From: Pseudomonas sp.
GTDB taxonomy: Bacteria > Pseudomonadota > Gammaproteobacteria > Pseudomonadales > Pseudomonadaceae
Assembly: GCF_030690725.1 (NCBI RefSeq)
Contig: NZ_JAUYGD010000044.1
Coordinates: forward strand, 1 to 64,000
Length of the DNA stretch: 64,000 nucleotides
Direction of reading: 5' to 3'
This document shows positions 52,473-62,274 of the stretch, one piece after another; the stretch's first letter is position 1; each line of letters opens with the position of its first letter. Position numbers and translations under genes: made by a program. Below the pieces are notes generated by a model. The model was not told the origin of the DNA, searched no databases, and saw only the letters and a program-made list of their open reading frames with translations.

Positions 52473-52631
52473 CAGGGAACTCCGTGACCTCGCAGTGGGT
52501 CGACTCGTCTAGCTGACAGCCTGCGCTGCTACACAGCCATACCGCCGCACACATCTCGGCATTGCATTGCGGTATACAGCACAGGTTCGAGCCGTTAACG
52601 TAAAGCAAAGCCGTTTAGAGAGGAAGGACTC

Positions 52632-53069
52632 GTGGAACAGACGCTTACCGCCTGGTTGCTACCCGCCATTACCCTGGTAGCAGGCATTGCCATTGGCTTC
52701 CTGATTGCCCGCCTGGCGCCCAATGCAGCCCCTAGCCGCACCCAGCGCCAGCTGGATGAAATTCAAGAACGCTTCGATACCTACCAAAGCGAAGTGGTGA
52801 CTCATTTCAACACCACTGCCAATCTGGTGAAAAAGCTCAGCCAAACTCAACTGGACGTGCAACAGCACCTGTCTGACGGGGCCAACCGCCTGGCACTCGA
52901 CGAACTGACCCGCCAGCGCCTGCTCGCCACCCTGCACGCCGATGACAGCAGTGAAAAACGCGAGCGCATCAAGGCACCGATACATCACGAAATGCCCAAG
53001 GACTACGCACCGAAAAGCGCCGACGTGCCGGGCATGCTCGATGAAAGCTACGGTTTGAAGAACAAATAA
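52632..53069 (+). CDS. yhcB: Inner-membrane protein YhcB/ZapG (DUF1043)
   Basis: Protein of 145 residues with one N-terminal membrane helix (LLPAITLVAGIAIGFLIARL) followed by a long coiled-coil (QRQLDEIQERFDTYQSEVVTHFNTT) and a disordered tail. YhcB homologues link cell division and envelope synthesis. The start is GTG at 52632, with AGGAAGGA upstream. It is divergent from the hydrolase gene and convergent with cysNC. Confidence 0.88.
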   Translation: MEQTLTAWLLPAITLVAGIAIGFLIARLAPNAAPSRTQRQLDEIQERFDTYQSEVVTHFNTTANLVKKLSQTQLDVQQHLSDGANRLALDELTRQRLLATLHADDSSEKRERIKAPIHHEMPKDYAPKSADVPGMLDESYGLKNK

Positions 53070-53109
53070 ACGCCGCTGACTCGGTCGTTTCGGCGACCGG
53101 ATAGGCAAT

Positions 53110-53138
53110 AAAAAGCCCCGCACTAGACGGGGCTTTTT
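53110..53138. terminator. Bidirectional terminator between yhcB and cysNC
   Basis: Perfect stem AAAAAGCCCCG/CGGGGCTTTTT with a seven-base loop, usable from both convergent genes. Confidence 0.9.
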
Positions 53139-53152
53139 AATGTGCAGCAGAT

Positions 53153-55054
53153 TTAGATCGCGCCGCGCTCACGCAGCAGAGCCAACACCTGCTTGACGCC
53201 CTCTTCCACCGACACCGACTGCGTATCGATCACCAGATCGGCATTCAGCGGGATGTCGTAAGGGAAGGACTCGCCCGGGATATTGTCGCCACCCGCCGCG
53301 TACAAGCCTTGCGGATCACGCTCGGCGCAGACTTGCGGTGAAGCCTGTACATACACGGTGATCAGACGCTCGGCACCGATCAGCGCCTTGGCCTGTTCGC
53401 GGCCTTCGGCATCCGGGGCGACGAAGGCTGCCAAAGTCAGCAGCCCGGCTTCGTTGAACTGACGCGCAACGTGAGCGGCACGGCGCCAGTTCTCGGTACG
53501 CCCGGCGCGATCCTGCGGCAGACCCTTGTTCAGGTCATGGCGCAGGTTCTGCCCGTCCAGCACATACACCGCGCGACCGGAGTCGAACAGCTTGCGCTCC
53601 ACGGCATAAGCCAGAGTGCTCTTACCAGCACCGGACAGGCCGCTGAACAGCACGGTGGCTGGCTGTTGGCCAAAGCGTGCAGCACGCTCTTCGGTGGATA
53701 CATGAGCCAGCTTGCCGTGATGGCCGCCCGAGCCCTGCGCGCCAACTGGCTCGGCGATGATCATGCCGGCGCCAACGGTGCCGTTGGTCAGACGATCAAT
53801 CACGATAAACGAGCCGGTGGTGCGGTTGTGCGCATAGCCATCCAGGGCAATCGGGGCATCCAGGGCGATGCGCACCTGGCCGATTTCATTGAGCTGCAGG
53901 CTGCTCGCCGCGCCCTCTTCCAGAGTGTTCACATCGACGCGGTGGTTGATGCTGGCAATCGAGCCCGGTACGTAGCTGGTGGCGCGTTTGATGTCGTACT
54001 TCTTGCCCGGCAGCATCGGCTCCTCAGCCATCCACACCAGCATGGCGTCGAAGCTATCGACCACCTGCGGACGGTTGTCGGCATGTACCAGCATGTCGCC
54101 GCGCGAGACGTCGATTTCGTCTTCCAGGGTGATGGTAATCGCCTGTCCTGGACCGGCCTGTTCCAGCTCACCTTCGAAGGTGACGATGGATTTGACCTTG
54201 CTGCCCTTGCCCGACGGCAGGGCAATGACTTCGTCACCCTTGCGCACAATGCCGCTGGCCAGGGTACCGGCGAAACCACGGAAGTTCAGATTGGGGCGGT
54301 TGACGTACTGCACCGGGAAACGCAGGTCGGTGAAGTTGCGATCACCCGCCACTTCCACGGTTTCGAGGATTTCCATCAACGACTGGCCGGTGTACCAAGG
54401 CGACTGCTCGCTCTTGTTGACCACGTTGTCGCCTTTCAGCGCCGACATCGGCACGAAGTGCAGCGAGCTTGGCTTGAGCGCGATACCTTCGGCGAACTTC
54501 AGGTAATCGGCTTTGATCTGCTCGAATACGCCCTGATCGAAGCCCTTGAGGTCCATCTTGTTGATGGCCACAACGATGTGTTTGATGCCCAGCAGGCTGG
54601 CGATAAAGCTGTGGCGCTTGGTCTGGGTCTGCACACCGTAGCGCGCGTCGATCAGGATGATCGCCAGGTCGCAGGTGGAGGCGCCGGTGGCCATGTTGCG
54701 GGTGTACTGCTCATGGCCGGGGGTGTCGGCGATGATGAATTTACGCTTGGCGGTGCTGAAATAGCGGTACGCCACATCGATGGTGATGCCTTGCTCGCGC
54801 TCGGCCTGCAGGCCGTCGACCAGCAGCGCCAGGTCGATGTCTTCACCGGTGGTGCCGACTTTCTTCGAGTCACGGGTGATGGCTTCCAGATGGTCTTCGT
54901 AGATCATCTTGGAGTCGTGCAGCAGGCGGCCAATCAGGGTGCTCTTGCCGTCGTCGACGTTGCCGCAGGTGAGGAAGCGCAACAGCTCTTTACGCTCGTG
55001 CTGGGCCAGGTAAGCGAGGATGTCTTCGCTGATCAGATCGGATTGGTGCGACAT
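53153..55054 (-). CDS. cysNC: Sulfate adenylyltransferase subunit 1 / APS kinase fusion (CysNC)
   Basis: Bifunctional enzyme of 633 residues. The N-terminal EF-Tu-like GTPase CysN (about 1-440) has [25 protein letters not shown] and NKMD. The C-terminal APS kinase CysC (about 455-633) has [15 protein letters not shown]. With CysD it makes APS from sulfate and ATP and then phosphorylates it to PAPS. The ATG at 55054 follows the cysD stop after a single base; the frame continues into cysD without support. Confidence 0.94.
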   Translation of the reverse strand: MSHQSDLISEDILAYLAQHERKELLRFLTCGNVDDGKSTLIGRLLHDSKMIYEDHLEAITRDSKKVGTTGEDIDLALLVDGLQAEREQGITIDVAYRYFSTAKRKFIIADTPGHEQYTRNMATGASTCDLAIILIDARYGVQTQTKRHSFIASLLGIKHIVVAINKMDLKGFDQGVFEQIKADYLKFAEGIALKPSSLHFVPMSALKGDNVVNKSEQSPWYTGQSLMEILETVEVAGDRNFTDLRFPVQYVNRPNLNFRGFAGTLASGIVRKGDEVIALPSGKGSKVKSIVTFEGELEQAGPGQAITITLEDEIDVSRGDMLVHADNRPQVVDSFDAMLVWMAEEPMLPGKKYDIKRATSYVPGSIASINHRVDVNTLEEGAASSLQLNEIGQVRIALDAPIALDGYAHNRTTGSFIVIDRLTNGTVGAGMIIAEPVGAQGSGGHHGKLAHVSTEERAARFGQQPATVLFSGLSGAGKSTLAYAVERKLFDSGRAVYVLDGQNLRHDLNKGLPQDRAGRTENWRRAAHVARQFNEAGLLTLAAFVAPDAEGREQAKALIGAERLITVYVQASPQVCAERDPQGLYAAGGDNIPGESFPYDIPLNADLVIDTQSVSVEEGVKQVLALLRERGAI

Positions 55055-55055
55055 C

Positions 55056-55973
55056 TTAAAAATACCCCTGACGTTTTTTCTCTTCCATCGAACCTGCAGC
55101 ATCGTGGTCGATAACGCGGCCCTGACGCTCGGACGTTCGAGTCAGCAGCATTTCCTGAATGATGTCGGTCAGGCTGGTAGCCGTGGACTCCACCGCACCG
55201 GTCAGCGGGTAGCAGCCGAGGGTGCGGAAACGCACCATCTTCTTGGTGATACGGGCTTTCTCTTCGTCGGAGAGGTGTTCGAGGATGCGGTCGTCGTCGA
55301 TCATGATCAGCGTGCCGTTCTTCTCGATCACTTCACGCTCGGCGGCGAAATACAGCGGCACGAGCGGGATCTGTTCCAGATAGATGTACTGCCAGATGTC
55401 CAGCTCGGTCCAGTTGGACAGCGGGAACACACGGATCGACTCGCCCTTCTTGACCTTGCCGTTGTACACATTCCACAGCTCGGGACGCTGGTTCTTCGGG
55501 TCCCAGCGGTGCTTGCTGTCGCGGAAGGAGTACACACGCTCCTTGGCGCGGGACTTCTCTTCGTCGCGGCGCGCGCCACCGAAGGCGGCATCAAAACCGT
55601 ACTTGTCCAGCGCCTGCTTGAGGCCCTCGGTCTTCATCACGTCGGTGTGCTTGGCACTGCCGTAAGTGAAGGGGTTCATGTCCTGCGCCACACCATCGGG
55701 GTTGATGTGGGTGATCAGGTCCAGGCCGTACTCTTTGACCATCTTCTCGCGGAAGCTGTACATCTCCTGAAACTTCCAGCGCGTATCGACGTGCATCACC
55801 GGGAACGGCAGCTTGCCCGGAAAGAACGCCTTGCGTGCCAGGTGCAGCATCACGGCGGAGTCTTTACCGATGGAATAGAGCATTACCGGGTTGTCGAATT
55901 CGGCGGCCACTTCACGAATGATGTGGATACTTTCCGCCTCCAGCTGTTTCAGGTGGGTCAGTTTATCGAGCAT
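55056..55973 (-). CDS. cysD: Sulfate adenylyltransferase subunit 2
   Basis: PP-loop ATP-sulfurylase subunit of 305 residues. The motif [20 protein letters not shown] near residue 36 and the RARxKER-type loop ([21 protein letters not shown]) are present. It forms a complex with the CysN part and activates sulfate in the cytosol. It is the first gene of the cysD-cysNC operon. Regulation by CysB is expected from other bacteria, but no binding site was recognised. Confidence 0.95.
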   Translation of the reverse strand: MLDKLTHLKQLEAESIHIIREVAAEFDNPVMLYSIGKDSAVMLHLARKAFFPGKLPFPVMHVDTRWKFQEMYSFREKMVKEYGLDLITHINPDGVAQDMNPFTYGSAKHTDVMKTEGLKQALDKYGFDAAFGGARRDEEKSRAKERVYSFRDSKHRWDPKNQRPELWNVYNGKVKKGESIRVFPLSNWTELDIWQYIYLEQIPLVPLYFAAEREVIEKNGTLIMIDDDRILEHLSDEEKARITKKMVRFRTLGCYPLTGAVESTATSLTDIIQEMLLTRTSERQGRVIDHDAAGSMEEKKRQGYF

Positions 55974-56064
55974 GGCTACTCACGAAATGCGATGTGTTTG
56001 GGCCGGCGGGCCGTGGACGAGGGCGCACTCTAGCACAGCACCCTCTTCTAATCAGGAGCCAGGT

Positions 56065-56081
56065 TAGATCGAAACGATCTA
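56065..56081. repeat. 17-bp perfect palindrome upstream of cysD
   Basis: TAGATCG-AAA-CGATCTA in the 142-bp gap between cysD and the Nif3-like gene. It may be an operator or a small hairpin after the nif3 stop; nothing more can be said. Confidence 0.4.
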
Positions 56082-56115
56082 GCTTTATACCTGCAGGAAA
56101 GGCCGCAATTGCGCC

Positions 56116-56874
56116 TCAGATAGGGTTGGGGCAATCGATAAACAGATGCTCAATGGCAAAGCGCCGTGCCAGATAATCACCTAAAGCCTGCACGCCATAT
56201 CGCTCGGTAGCGTGGTGGCCGGCGGCGATAAAGCTGATGCCGTTTTCCCGGGCGCTGTGGAAGGTCTGCTCGGAGGCTTCACCGGTCAGGTACAGATCAA
56301 CCCCGGCGGCAATCGCCTGATCGATATAACCCTGACCGCCGCCAGTGCACCAACCGACTCGGCGAATCATCGCCTCGCCTTCGACCAGCAGCGGCTCACG
56401 GCCCAGCACCTGATGCACATGGCGGGCGAAATCGCGCGGGCTCATGGCCTCGGCCAGCGAGCCGATCAGGCCGACGGTGCGCGGGTTTTCTGGCTCCAGC
56501 GGGCCTTCCACCGTAATACCAAGCTGCGCCGCCAACTGCACGTTGTTGCCCACTTCGGGGTGCACATCGAGCGGTAGGTGATAAGCCAGCAGGCTGATGT
56601 CGTTGGCCAGCAGGGTCTGCAGGCGGCGGCGCTTCATCCCGGTGATGCAGGGGTTTTCGCCCTTCCAGAAGTAACCATGGTGCACCAGCAATACATCAGC
56701 CTCGGCCTCTATGGCGGCATCGACCAACGCCTGGCTGGCGGTGACCCCGCTGACGATCCGCCGCACCTGCGGCCGGCCTTCGACCTGCAGGCCATTGGGG
56801 CAGTAATCGCTGATGCGCGCGGCATTCAGGTAGCGGTCGGCTTCTTCCACCAGGGTCGCCAGGGCAATGGCCAT
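56116..56874 (-). CDS. Nif3-like dinuclear metal-centre protein (YbgI family)
   Basis: Protein of 252 residues of the Nif3/YbgI (GTP cyclohydrolase I type 2-like) family. Metal-binding stretches VLLVHHGYFWKG, LAYHLPLDVHPEVGNN and FIAAGHHATERYG are present. The biochemical role is unsettled. It stands between algW and cysD as in P. aeruginosa and is divergent from algW. Confidence 0.88.
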   Translation of the reverse strand: MAIALATLVEEADRYLNAARISDYCPNGLQVEGRPQVRRIVSGVTASQALVDAAIEAEADVLLVHHGYFWKGENPCITGMKRRRLQTLLANDISLLAYHLPLDVHPEVGNNVQLAAQLGITVEGPLEPENPRTVGLIGSLAEAMSPRDFARHVHQVLGREPLLVEGEAMIRRVGWCTGGGQGYIDQAIAAGVDLYLTGEASEQTFHSARENGISFIAAGHHATERYGVQALGDYLARRFAIEHLFIDCPNPI

Positions 56875-56927
56875 AGGGTTTCCTTATCAACAGTTGCGAG
56901 GCGCTGCTTTATTCGCAGCGGCTTCTC

Positions 56928-56933
56928 TATAAT
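56928..56933 (+). promoter_or_regulatory. Candidate -10 element of algW
   Basis: TATAAT, 52 bp before the algW ATG. The matching -35 is poor (CTGCTT about 18 bases upstream). Confidence 0.4.
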
Positions 56934-56984
56934 GGCGCACCTTAAGGGGCGCACCCGCCCCCGGCAACCCTCAGGATTGGATCG

Positions 56985-58127
56985 ATGTTCAAGGCCCTGC
57001 GTTTCCTCGGCTGGCCCCTGCTGGTCGGCGTGCTGTCAGCACTGCTGATCATGCAGTATTTCCCGCAATGGGTCGGCTTGCCGGGGCAGGACGTGCACGT
57101 GCGCCAGGCGCCGTTCTATAGCCGCATGCAGGAAGGTCCGGTGTCCTATGCCGAGGCGGTAACCACCGCATCGCCTGCCGTGGCCAACCTGTACACCACC
57201 AAATTCGTCAACAAAGCTGCGCATCCGCTGTTCGAAGACCCACAGTTTCGCAAGTTCTTCGGCGATAACCTGCCCAAACAGCGGCGCATGGAGTCGAGCC
57301 TGGGTTCGGCAGTGATCATGAGCCCTGAAGGCTACCTGCTGACCAATAACCACGTGGTCGCTGGCGCCGATCAGATCGTCGTGGCCCTGAAAGATGGCCG
57401 CGAAACCCTGGCGCGGATCATTGGCAGCGACCCGGAAACTGACCTCGCGGTGCTGAAGATAGACCTGAAGGACCTGCCCTTTATCATCCTCGGCCGCTCG
57501 GACAACATCCGTATTGGTGACGTGACCCTGGCCATCGGCAACCCGTTCGGCGTCGGCCAGACCGTAACCATGGGCATTATCAGCGCCACCGGGCGCAACC
57601 AGCTGGGCCTCAACACCTACGAGGACTTTATCCAGACCGACGCCGCGATCAACCCCGGCAACTCCGGCGGCGCGCTGGTGGATGCTTACGGCAATCTGGT
57701 CGGCATCAATACCGCGATCTTCTCCAAATCCGGCGGCTCGCAAGGCATCGGCTTTGCCATCCCGGTGAAACTGGCGATGGATGTGATGCAGGCGATTATC
57801 GAGCACGGCCAGGTGATTCGCGGCTGGCTGGGCATCGAGGTGCAACCGCTGACCCCGGAGCTGGCGGAATCCTTCGGCATGGACGGGCGCCCCGGCATCG
57901 TGGTGGCCGGTATCTACCGCGACGGCCCGGCGCAGAAAGCCGGCCTGCAACCAGGTGACCTGATCCTCAGCATTGACGGTGAAGCTGCCGGCGATGGCCG
58001 GCGCTCAATGAACCAGGTGGCGCGCGCCAAGCCGGGACAGAAGATCAGCATCGATATCCTGCGCAACGGCAAACCGCTGCAACTGAGCGCAGAAATCGGC
58101 GTACGGCCGCCCGTAAACGGCAGCTGA
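56985..58127 (+). CDS. algW: Periplasmic site-1 protease AlgW (DegS-like)
   Basis: Membrane-anchored serine protease of 380 residues. One N-terminal helix (about 10-25) is followed by a trypsin-like domain with H123 (NNHVVAG), D153 (ETDLAVLK) and S227 (INPGNSGGALVD), and one C-terminal PDZ domain (about 270-370). AlgW senses misfolded outer-membrane proteins through the PDZ domain and cleaves the anti-sigma factor MucA, releasing AlgU. In P. aeruginosa it lies next to hisC; here a receptor/DUF4198 pair lies between them. Confidence 0.93.
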   Translation: MFKALRFLGWPLLVGVLSALLIMQYFPQWVGLPGQDVHVRQAPFYSRMQEGPVSYAEAVTTASPAVANLYTTKFVNKAAHPLFEDPQFRKFFGDNLPKQRRMESSLGSAVIMSPEGYLLTNNHVVAGADQIVVALKDGRETLARIIGSDPETDLAVLKIDLKDLPFIILGRSDNIRIGDVTLAIGNPFGVGQTVTMGIISATGRNQLGLNTYEDFIQTDAAINPGNSGGALVDAYGNLVGINTAIFSKSGGSQGIGFAIPVKLAMDVMQAIIEHGQVIRGWLGIEVQPLTPELAESFGMDGRPGIVVAGIYRDGPAQKAGLQPGDLILSIDGEAAGDGRRSMNQVARAKPGQKISIDILRNGKPLQLSAEIGVRPPVNGS

Positions 58128-58175
58128 CTCCCCTCCTTTTGCAAATTGCGCAACGCAAGCGATAACTCTTCTCAG

Positions 58176-58202
58176 ATTTAATGTTATGTTATTACATTAA
58201 AT
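58176..58202. promoter_or_regulatory. Zur-like operator upstream of the TonB receptor
   Basis: A 27-bp palindrome with nine-base arms ATTTAATGT and ACATTAAAT. The inner part ATGTTATGTTATTACAT resembles the Zur dyad ATGTTATA-N-TATAACAT with few mismatches. It is 22 bp before the start codon, in an AT-rich promoter that stands out from the GC-rich surroundings. Confidence 0.6.
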
Positions 58203-58224
58203 ATCAATTGAAGGATGCTCTCCC

Positions 58225-60309
58225 TTGCGCGCCGCCCACGCCTTACTTGCCAGCCTGCTGGTTCCCAGCGCCTTTGCCGCTGCAGCAGAAAACCCCGTTG
58301 AGCTCTCTGCCACCACTGTAACCGCGCGCCAGGAACAGGCGGACGGTCCCGTAAAAGGCTATCGCGCCACCCGCTCGGCCAGCGCCACCCGCACCGATAC
58401 GCCGATTGAGAAAATCGCCCAGAGCATCAACGTTGTGCCCGCGCAGGTGCTCGATGACCTGGGCACCACGCGCATCGACCGCGCCCTGGACTTTGCTGGC
58501 GGCGTGTCCAGGCAGAACAACTTCGGCGGCCTGACCTTCCTCAATTACAGCGTGCGCGGCTTCACCACCGGCGAGCTGTATAAGAACGGCTTCGCCATCA
58601 ACCGTGGCAGCTACAGCTCGCCGGACGCTTCCGGCATCGAGCGCATCGAGGTGCTCAAAGGCCCGGCTGCCAGCCTGTATGGCCGGGGCGACCCAGGCGG
58701 CATGATCAATATCGTCAGCAAGAAACCCCAGGCCGAGGCCTTCAGCCAGCTCAAGGCCAGCGCCGGCAACTGGGATCGCTACCGCAGCAGCCTGGACGTC
58801 AACACCCCGCTGAATGACGACGCCACCCTGCTGTCACGAATCAACCTGGCGGTCGAGGACAATCAGAGCTTTCGCGACCATGTCGGCAGCGAACGGCAGA
58901 TCGTCAGCCCGTCACTGAGCTGGCAGCTGAACCCCAACACCCTGCTACTGATCGAGAGCGAATTCACCCGCACCGAGTCGGTATTCGACCGTGGTATCCC
59001 GGCGGTGAACAACCGCATGGGTGCGGTGAAAGACTCCAGCTTTATGGGCGAGCCGAACGACGGCAGCATCCGCAACGACAACCAGATGCTGCAGGTCAGC
59101 CTTGAGCATTACCTCAATGACAGCTGGAAGCTGCGCCTGGCCAACCACTACGCCCAGGGCCGCCTGCAAGGCAACAGTTCCGAGCCGTCGCGCCTGGTCG
59201 GCGACACGCTGACGCGCTTCTATCGCCAGCGCAGCTTCGAATGGAACGACAGCATTACCCAGGCCGAGCTGCACGGCAGCTTCAACCTCGGCAGCTGGCA
59301 GCACCAGACCCTCGCCGGCCTGGAGTACGAGAACTACCGTAACAGCCAGAAGTACCCACAAAGCGCGACTACCCTGGGCTATGGCCAGAACATCTACCAA
59401 CCGCAGTACGGCCAGGCCAAGCCGGCCATCGTCAATCCCAACGACTTCTTCGAGCATACCGAGAGCTTTGCCCTCAACCTGCAAGACCAGATTAGCTTCA
59501 GCGAACATCTGAGCGGGTTGATTGGCGCGCGCTTCGAGCGCTTCGAGCAAACCGCGCTGAACCGCAGCACCCGGGTCAGCAATGAGCAGAACAAGGATGT
59601 CGCCACCGCGCGCACAGGGCTGCTCTATCAACTGACGCCGCAAATCGGGGTGTTCGCCAACGCCTCCACTTCGTTCAAGCCCAACAGCATCAGCAGCCAG
59701 GGCACGGTGTTCAAGCCGGAGAAGGGCCTGGGCTATGAAACCGGGCTCAAGCTCGACCTGCTCGACAGCCGCCTGGGCGCGACCATCGCGCTGTTTCATA
59801 TCGACAAGGAAAACGTGCTGACCGCCGACCCGGCCAACCCCGGCGACAGCATCGCGGCCGGCAAAGCGCGCAGCCAGGGCCTGGATATGCAGTTCAGCGG
59901 CCAGCTCAGCGATGCCGTGCGCATCATCGGCGCCTATGCCTATATCGATGCCGAAGTGACCGAGGACAACAGCCTGCCGGTGGGCAGCAAGCTGCTCGGC
60001 GTCGCCCGCCACAGCGGCAGTCTGCTGACCGTCTACCAGTTTCAGGACGGCCGCCTGCGCGGCTCGGATATCGGCGCCGCGTTCAACTATGTAGGTGAGC
60101 GCTCGGGACAGGCTGGCAGCAACTTCGAATTACCGGCCTACAGCACCGTCGACCTGCTGGCGCGCTACCAGGCCAGCGATGACCTGAGCATCGGCCTGAA
60201 CCTCAACAACCTGTTCGACCGCGAGTACTACGAGCGCGCCTTCAACAGCGTCTGGGTCATGCCCGGCGAGCCGCGCAACCTCAGCCTCAGCCTGACCCTC
60301 AATCTCTGA
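58225..60309 (+). CDS. TonB-dependent metallophore receptor, probably zinc-regulated
   Basis: Outer-membrane receptor of 694 residues of the siderophore-receptor type. The signal peptide is RAAHALLASLLVPSAFAAAA, the plug (about 55-165) includes NYSVRGFTTGELYKNGF and VLKGPAASLYGRGDPGGMINIVSKKP, and the barrel ends in LSLTLNL. No STN signalling domain is present. The start appears to be TTG at 58225; the nearby ATG at 58214 is in another frame. The ligand is unknown. The Zur-like box and the downstream DUF4198 gene suggest zinc or a zinc-chelate; iron is the alternative. Confidence 0.85.
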   Translation: MRAAHALLASLLVPSAFAAAAENPVELSATTVTARQEQADGPVKGYRATRSASATRTDTPIEKIAQSINVVPAQVLDDLGTTRIDRALDFAGGVSRQNNFGGLTFLNYSVRGFTTGELYKNGFAINRGSYSSPDASGIERIEVLKGPAASLYGRGDPGGMINIVSKKPQAEAFSQLKASAGNWDRYRSSLDVNTPLNDDATLLSRINLAVEDNQSFRDHVGSERQIVSPSLSWQLNPNTLLLIESEFTRTESVFDRGIPAVNNRMGAVKDSSFMGEPNDGSIRNDNQMLQVSLEHYLNDSWKLRLANHYAQGRLQGNSSEPSRLVGDTLTRFYRQRSFEWNDSITQAELHGSFNLGSWQHQTLAGLEYENYRNSQKYPQSATTLGYGQNIYQPQYGQAKPAIVNPNDFFEHTESFALNLQDQISFSEHLSGLIGARFERFEQTALNRSTRVSNEQNKDVATARTGLLYQLTPQIGVFANASTSFKPNSISSQGTVFKPEKGLGYETGLKLDLLDSRLGATIALFHIDKENVLTADPANPGDSIAAGKARSQGLDMQFSGQLSDAVRIIGAYAYIDAEVTEDNSLPVGSKLLGVARHSGSLLTVYQFQDGRLRGSDIGAAFNYVGERSGQAGSNFELPAYSTVDLLARYQASDDLSIGLNLNNLFDREYYERAFNSVWVMPGEPRNLSLSLTLNL

Positions 60310-60335
60310 CCCCAGCCACTCCAAGGAACCCCAGT

Positions 60336-61064
60336 ATGCGTACTGCCAAACCCGCCCTGCTCACTGCTTTGCTCGCCGCCCTGCTCGCCGGGCAAGTCCA
60401 GGCCCACGGCCTGTGGACCGAACAACGCCGCGGCCATATCGAAACCATCTACGGCCACGGTGCGGAAGACAACGCCTTCAAGGCCGAGAAAATCAGCGGC
60501 GCCTGGGCATATGACAGCGCCGGAAAGATGATCCCTGTCACCGTCCAGCGCCTGGATGACCACGCCCGCCTGCAACCCCTGAAAACCCCAGCGGTGCTGG
60601 GCGTGGAGCTGGACAACGGCGCCTGGTCGAAGACCCCGGATGGCAAATGGATCAACCAGGGTCGCAGCCAGGTGCCAAATTCGGCCGAATCGCTGCATAC
60701 CTACAAGTACAGCCTGGCGATTTACCAGGAAGGCGCCAAGCTGCCGAAGCTGGATCAGCTGAAGATGGTCATCCTGCCCGAAGTCGACCCGCTCAAAGTC
60801 GGCCCCGGCAAGCCGCTGGCGGTACGTGTACTGGTGGATGGCAAGCCAGCTGCCGGGGTCGAGTTGGTCGGTGACTACCGTGGTGCGCCACACCAGGTCA
60901 GCGCTACCACCGATGCCGAAGGCCGCGCCCAGGTGCTGGTACGCAACGAAGGGCTGAATATCATCAGCGCGTCCATCAGCCTACCGGTCAAAGGCGACAA
61001 GGATATCGAGACCCGCGGCCTGTTTACCTCGCTGACCTTCCTCGGCGAAGCGCACCACGAGTAA
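60336..61064 (+). CDS. DUF4198-domain periplasmic protein
   Basis: Protein of 242 residues with a signal peptide (about 1-23, LLTALLAALLAGQVQA). The mature protein would start HGLWTEQRRGHIE, exposing an N-terminal histidine typical of metal-binding DUF4198/NikM-like proteins. A C-terminal Ig-like domain (VRVLVDGKPAAGVELVGDY… TDAEGRAQVLV) follows. The family often accompanies TonB receptors for divalent metals. It starts 26 bp after the receptor stop, so the pair is an operon. Confidence 0.82.
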   Translation: MRTAKPALLTALLAALLAGQVQAHGLWTEQRRGHIETIYGHGAEDNAFKAEKISGAWAYDSAGKMIPVTVQRLDDHARLQPLKTPAVLGVELDNGAWSKTPDGKWINQGRSQVPNSAESLHTYKYSLAIYQEGAKLPKLDQLKMVILPEVDPLKVGPGKPLAVRVLVDGKPAAGVELVGDYRGAPHQVSATTDAEGRAQVLVRNEGLNIISASISLPVKGDKDIETRGLFTSLTFLGEAHHE

Positions 61065-61080
61065 CACGCAAGCAATAAAA

Positions 61081-61112
61081 AACCAGCGCGGCTTACGCGG
61101 CGCTGGCTTTTG
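61081..61112 (+). terminator. Terminator after the DUF4198 gene
   Basis: Stem CCAGCGCGGC/GCGGCGCTGG with loop TTAC, followed by CTTTTG. Confidence 0.7.
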
Positions 61113-61113
61113 C

Positions 61114-61138
61114 GTAGCCCGGATGCAATCCGGGCTAC
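61114..61138. repeat. Perfect 25-bp palindromic repeat
   Basis: GTAGCCCGGAT-GCA-ATCCGGGCTAC, right before the end of hisC. A degenerate copy is at 30283-30307. Confidence 0.75.
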
Positions 61139-61141
61139 AAG

Positions 61142-62194
61142 CTACAGGTCTTGCAGCGCATCCAGCAGCGCCTGGTTCTGCTCCGGCGTGCCAATGGTGA
61201 TGCGCAGGAACTGGGCAATGCGCTGTTGCTTGAAGTGACGCACGATCACCCCCTGCTCACGCAGGCCGGCTGCCAGGGTCGCGGCATCCTTGCCTGGGTG
61301 ACGGGCAAACACAAAGTTCGCTGCCGATGGCAGCACCTCAAAGCCCAGCTGCTGCAACCCAGCCACCACAACCTCACGGCTTTCGATCACCCGCTGGCAG
61401 GTCTGCTCGAAGTACGCCCTGTCCTCAAATGCCGCCGCCGCGCCAGCAATCGCCATACGGTCCAACGGGTAGGAGTTGAAGCTGTTCTTGATCCGCTCCA
61501 GCGCTTCGATCAGGTCCGGATGCCCCACCGCAATGCCGACCCGCAATCCGGCCAGCGAGCGCGACTTGGACAGGGTCTGGCTGACCAGCAGATTCGGGTA
61601 TTTATCCACCAGACTGATCGCCGTTTCACCGCCGAAGTCGATATAGGCTTCATCCACCAGCACCACGGTATCCGGGTTGGCCTTGAGCAAACTCTCTATC
61701 GCCTCCAGCGCCAGTCCGCAGCCAGTCGGCGCATTGGGGTTGGGGAAGATAATGCCGCCGTTGGGCCGCACGTAATCGTCCACGCGAATCTGGAACTGCT
61801 CATCCAGCGGCACCTGCACAAAGTCGATGCCATACAGGCCGCAGTACACCGGGTAGAAGCTGTAGCTGATATCCGGAAACAGCAGCGGTTGGCCGTGCTG
61901 GAACAGGCCGTGGAAGGCGTGCGCCAGCACCTCGTCGGAACCGTTACCGACAAATACCTGGGCAGTCTGCACGCCGTAATAGTCAGCCACCGCCTGTTTC
62001 AGGCGGTCGCTGTTCGGGTCCGGGTACAGGCGCAGGTTGTCATTGACCTCGGCCTGCATGGCGGCGATGGCCTTGGGCGACGGGCCGTAGGGGTTTTCAT
62101 TGGTGTTGAGCTTGACCAGCTTGGCCAGTTTCGGTTGCTCACCCGGCACATAAGGCACCAGGTCTTTAACGAAGGGGCTCCAGAATTTGATCAT
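61142..62194 (-). CDS. hisC: Histidinol-phosphate aminotransferase
   Basis: PLP-dependent class II-type aminotransferase of 350 residues acting in histidine synthesis (imidazole-acetol phosphate to histidinol phosphate). Motifs [24 protein letters not shown] and the PLP lysine in [15 protein letters not shown] are present. The ATG at 62194 is chosen because GGAGAG precedes it; the frame continues 18 codons upstream into the intergenic repeat. It follows hisD on the minus strand with an 80-bp gap holding a repeat. Confidence 0.94.
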   Translation of the reverse strand: MIKFWSPFVKDLVPYVPGEQPKLAKLVKLNTNENPYGPSPKAIAAMQAEVNDNLRLYPDPNSDRLKQAVADYYGVQTAQVFVGNGSDEVLAHAFHGLFQHGQPLLFPDISYSFYPVYCGLYGIDFVQVPLDEQFQIRVDDYVRPNGGIIFPNPNAPTGCGLALEAIESLLKANPDTVVLVDEAYIDFGGETAISLVDKYPNLLVSQTLSKSRSLAGLRVGIAVGHPDLIEALERIKNSFNSYPLDRMAIAGAAAAFEDRAYFEQTCQRVIESREVVVAGLQQLGFEVLPSAANFVFARHPGKDAATLAAGLREQGVIVRHFKQQRIAQFLRITIGTPEQNQALLDALQDL

Positions 62195-62227
62195 CTGCCC
62201 TTCTCTCCTCGAATTCGTTGCGTTTTT

Positions 62228-62273
62228 GATGGGTATCGCTGCGCTCAACCTGCGCGGCCCGACCCATCCTACG
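62228..62273. repeat. Interspersed repeat (CGTAGGATG family) between hisD and hisC
   Basis: On the minus strand CGTAGGATGGGTCGGGCC… TTGAGCGCAGCGATACCC, sharing the CGTAGGATG and TTGAGYGCAGCGATAC parts with 43209-43297. It lies inside the his operon, between the hisD stop and the hisC ribosome-binding site. Confidence 0.7.
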
Positions 62274-62274
62274 T

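Noticed and set aside
53471-55114. Long plus-strand open frame opposite cysNC
   Set aside because: The CysNC protein on the minus strand is unmistakable; the plus frame has no recognisable domain and no ribosome-binding site.
58176-58202. Fur box before the TonB receptor
   Set aside because: The palindrome lacks the GATAAT-type hexamers of Fur sites and fits the Zur dyad better, although Fur was not excluded experimentally.
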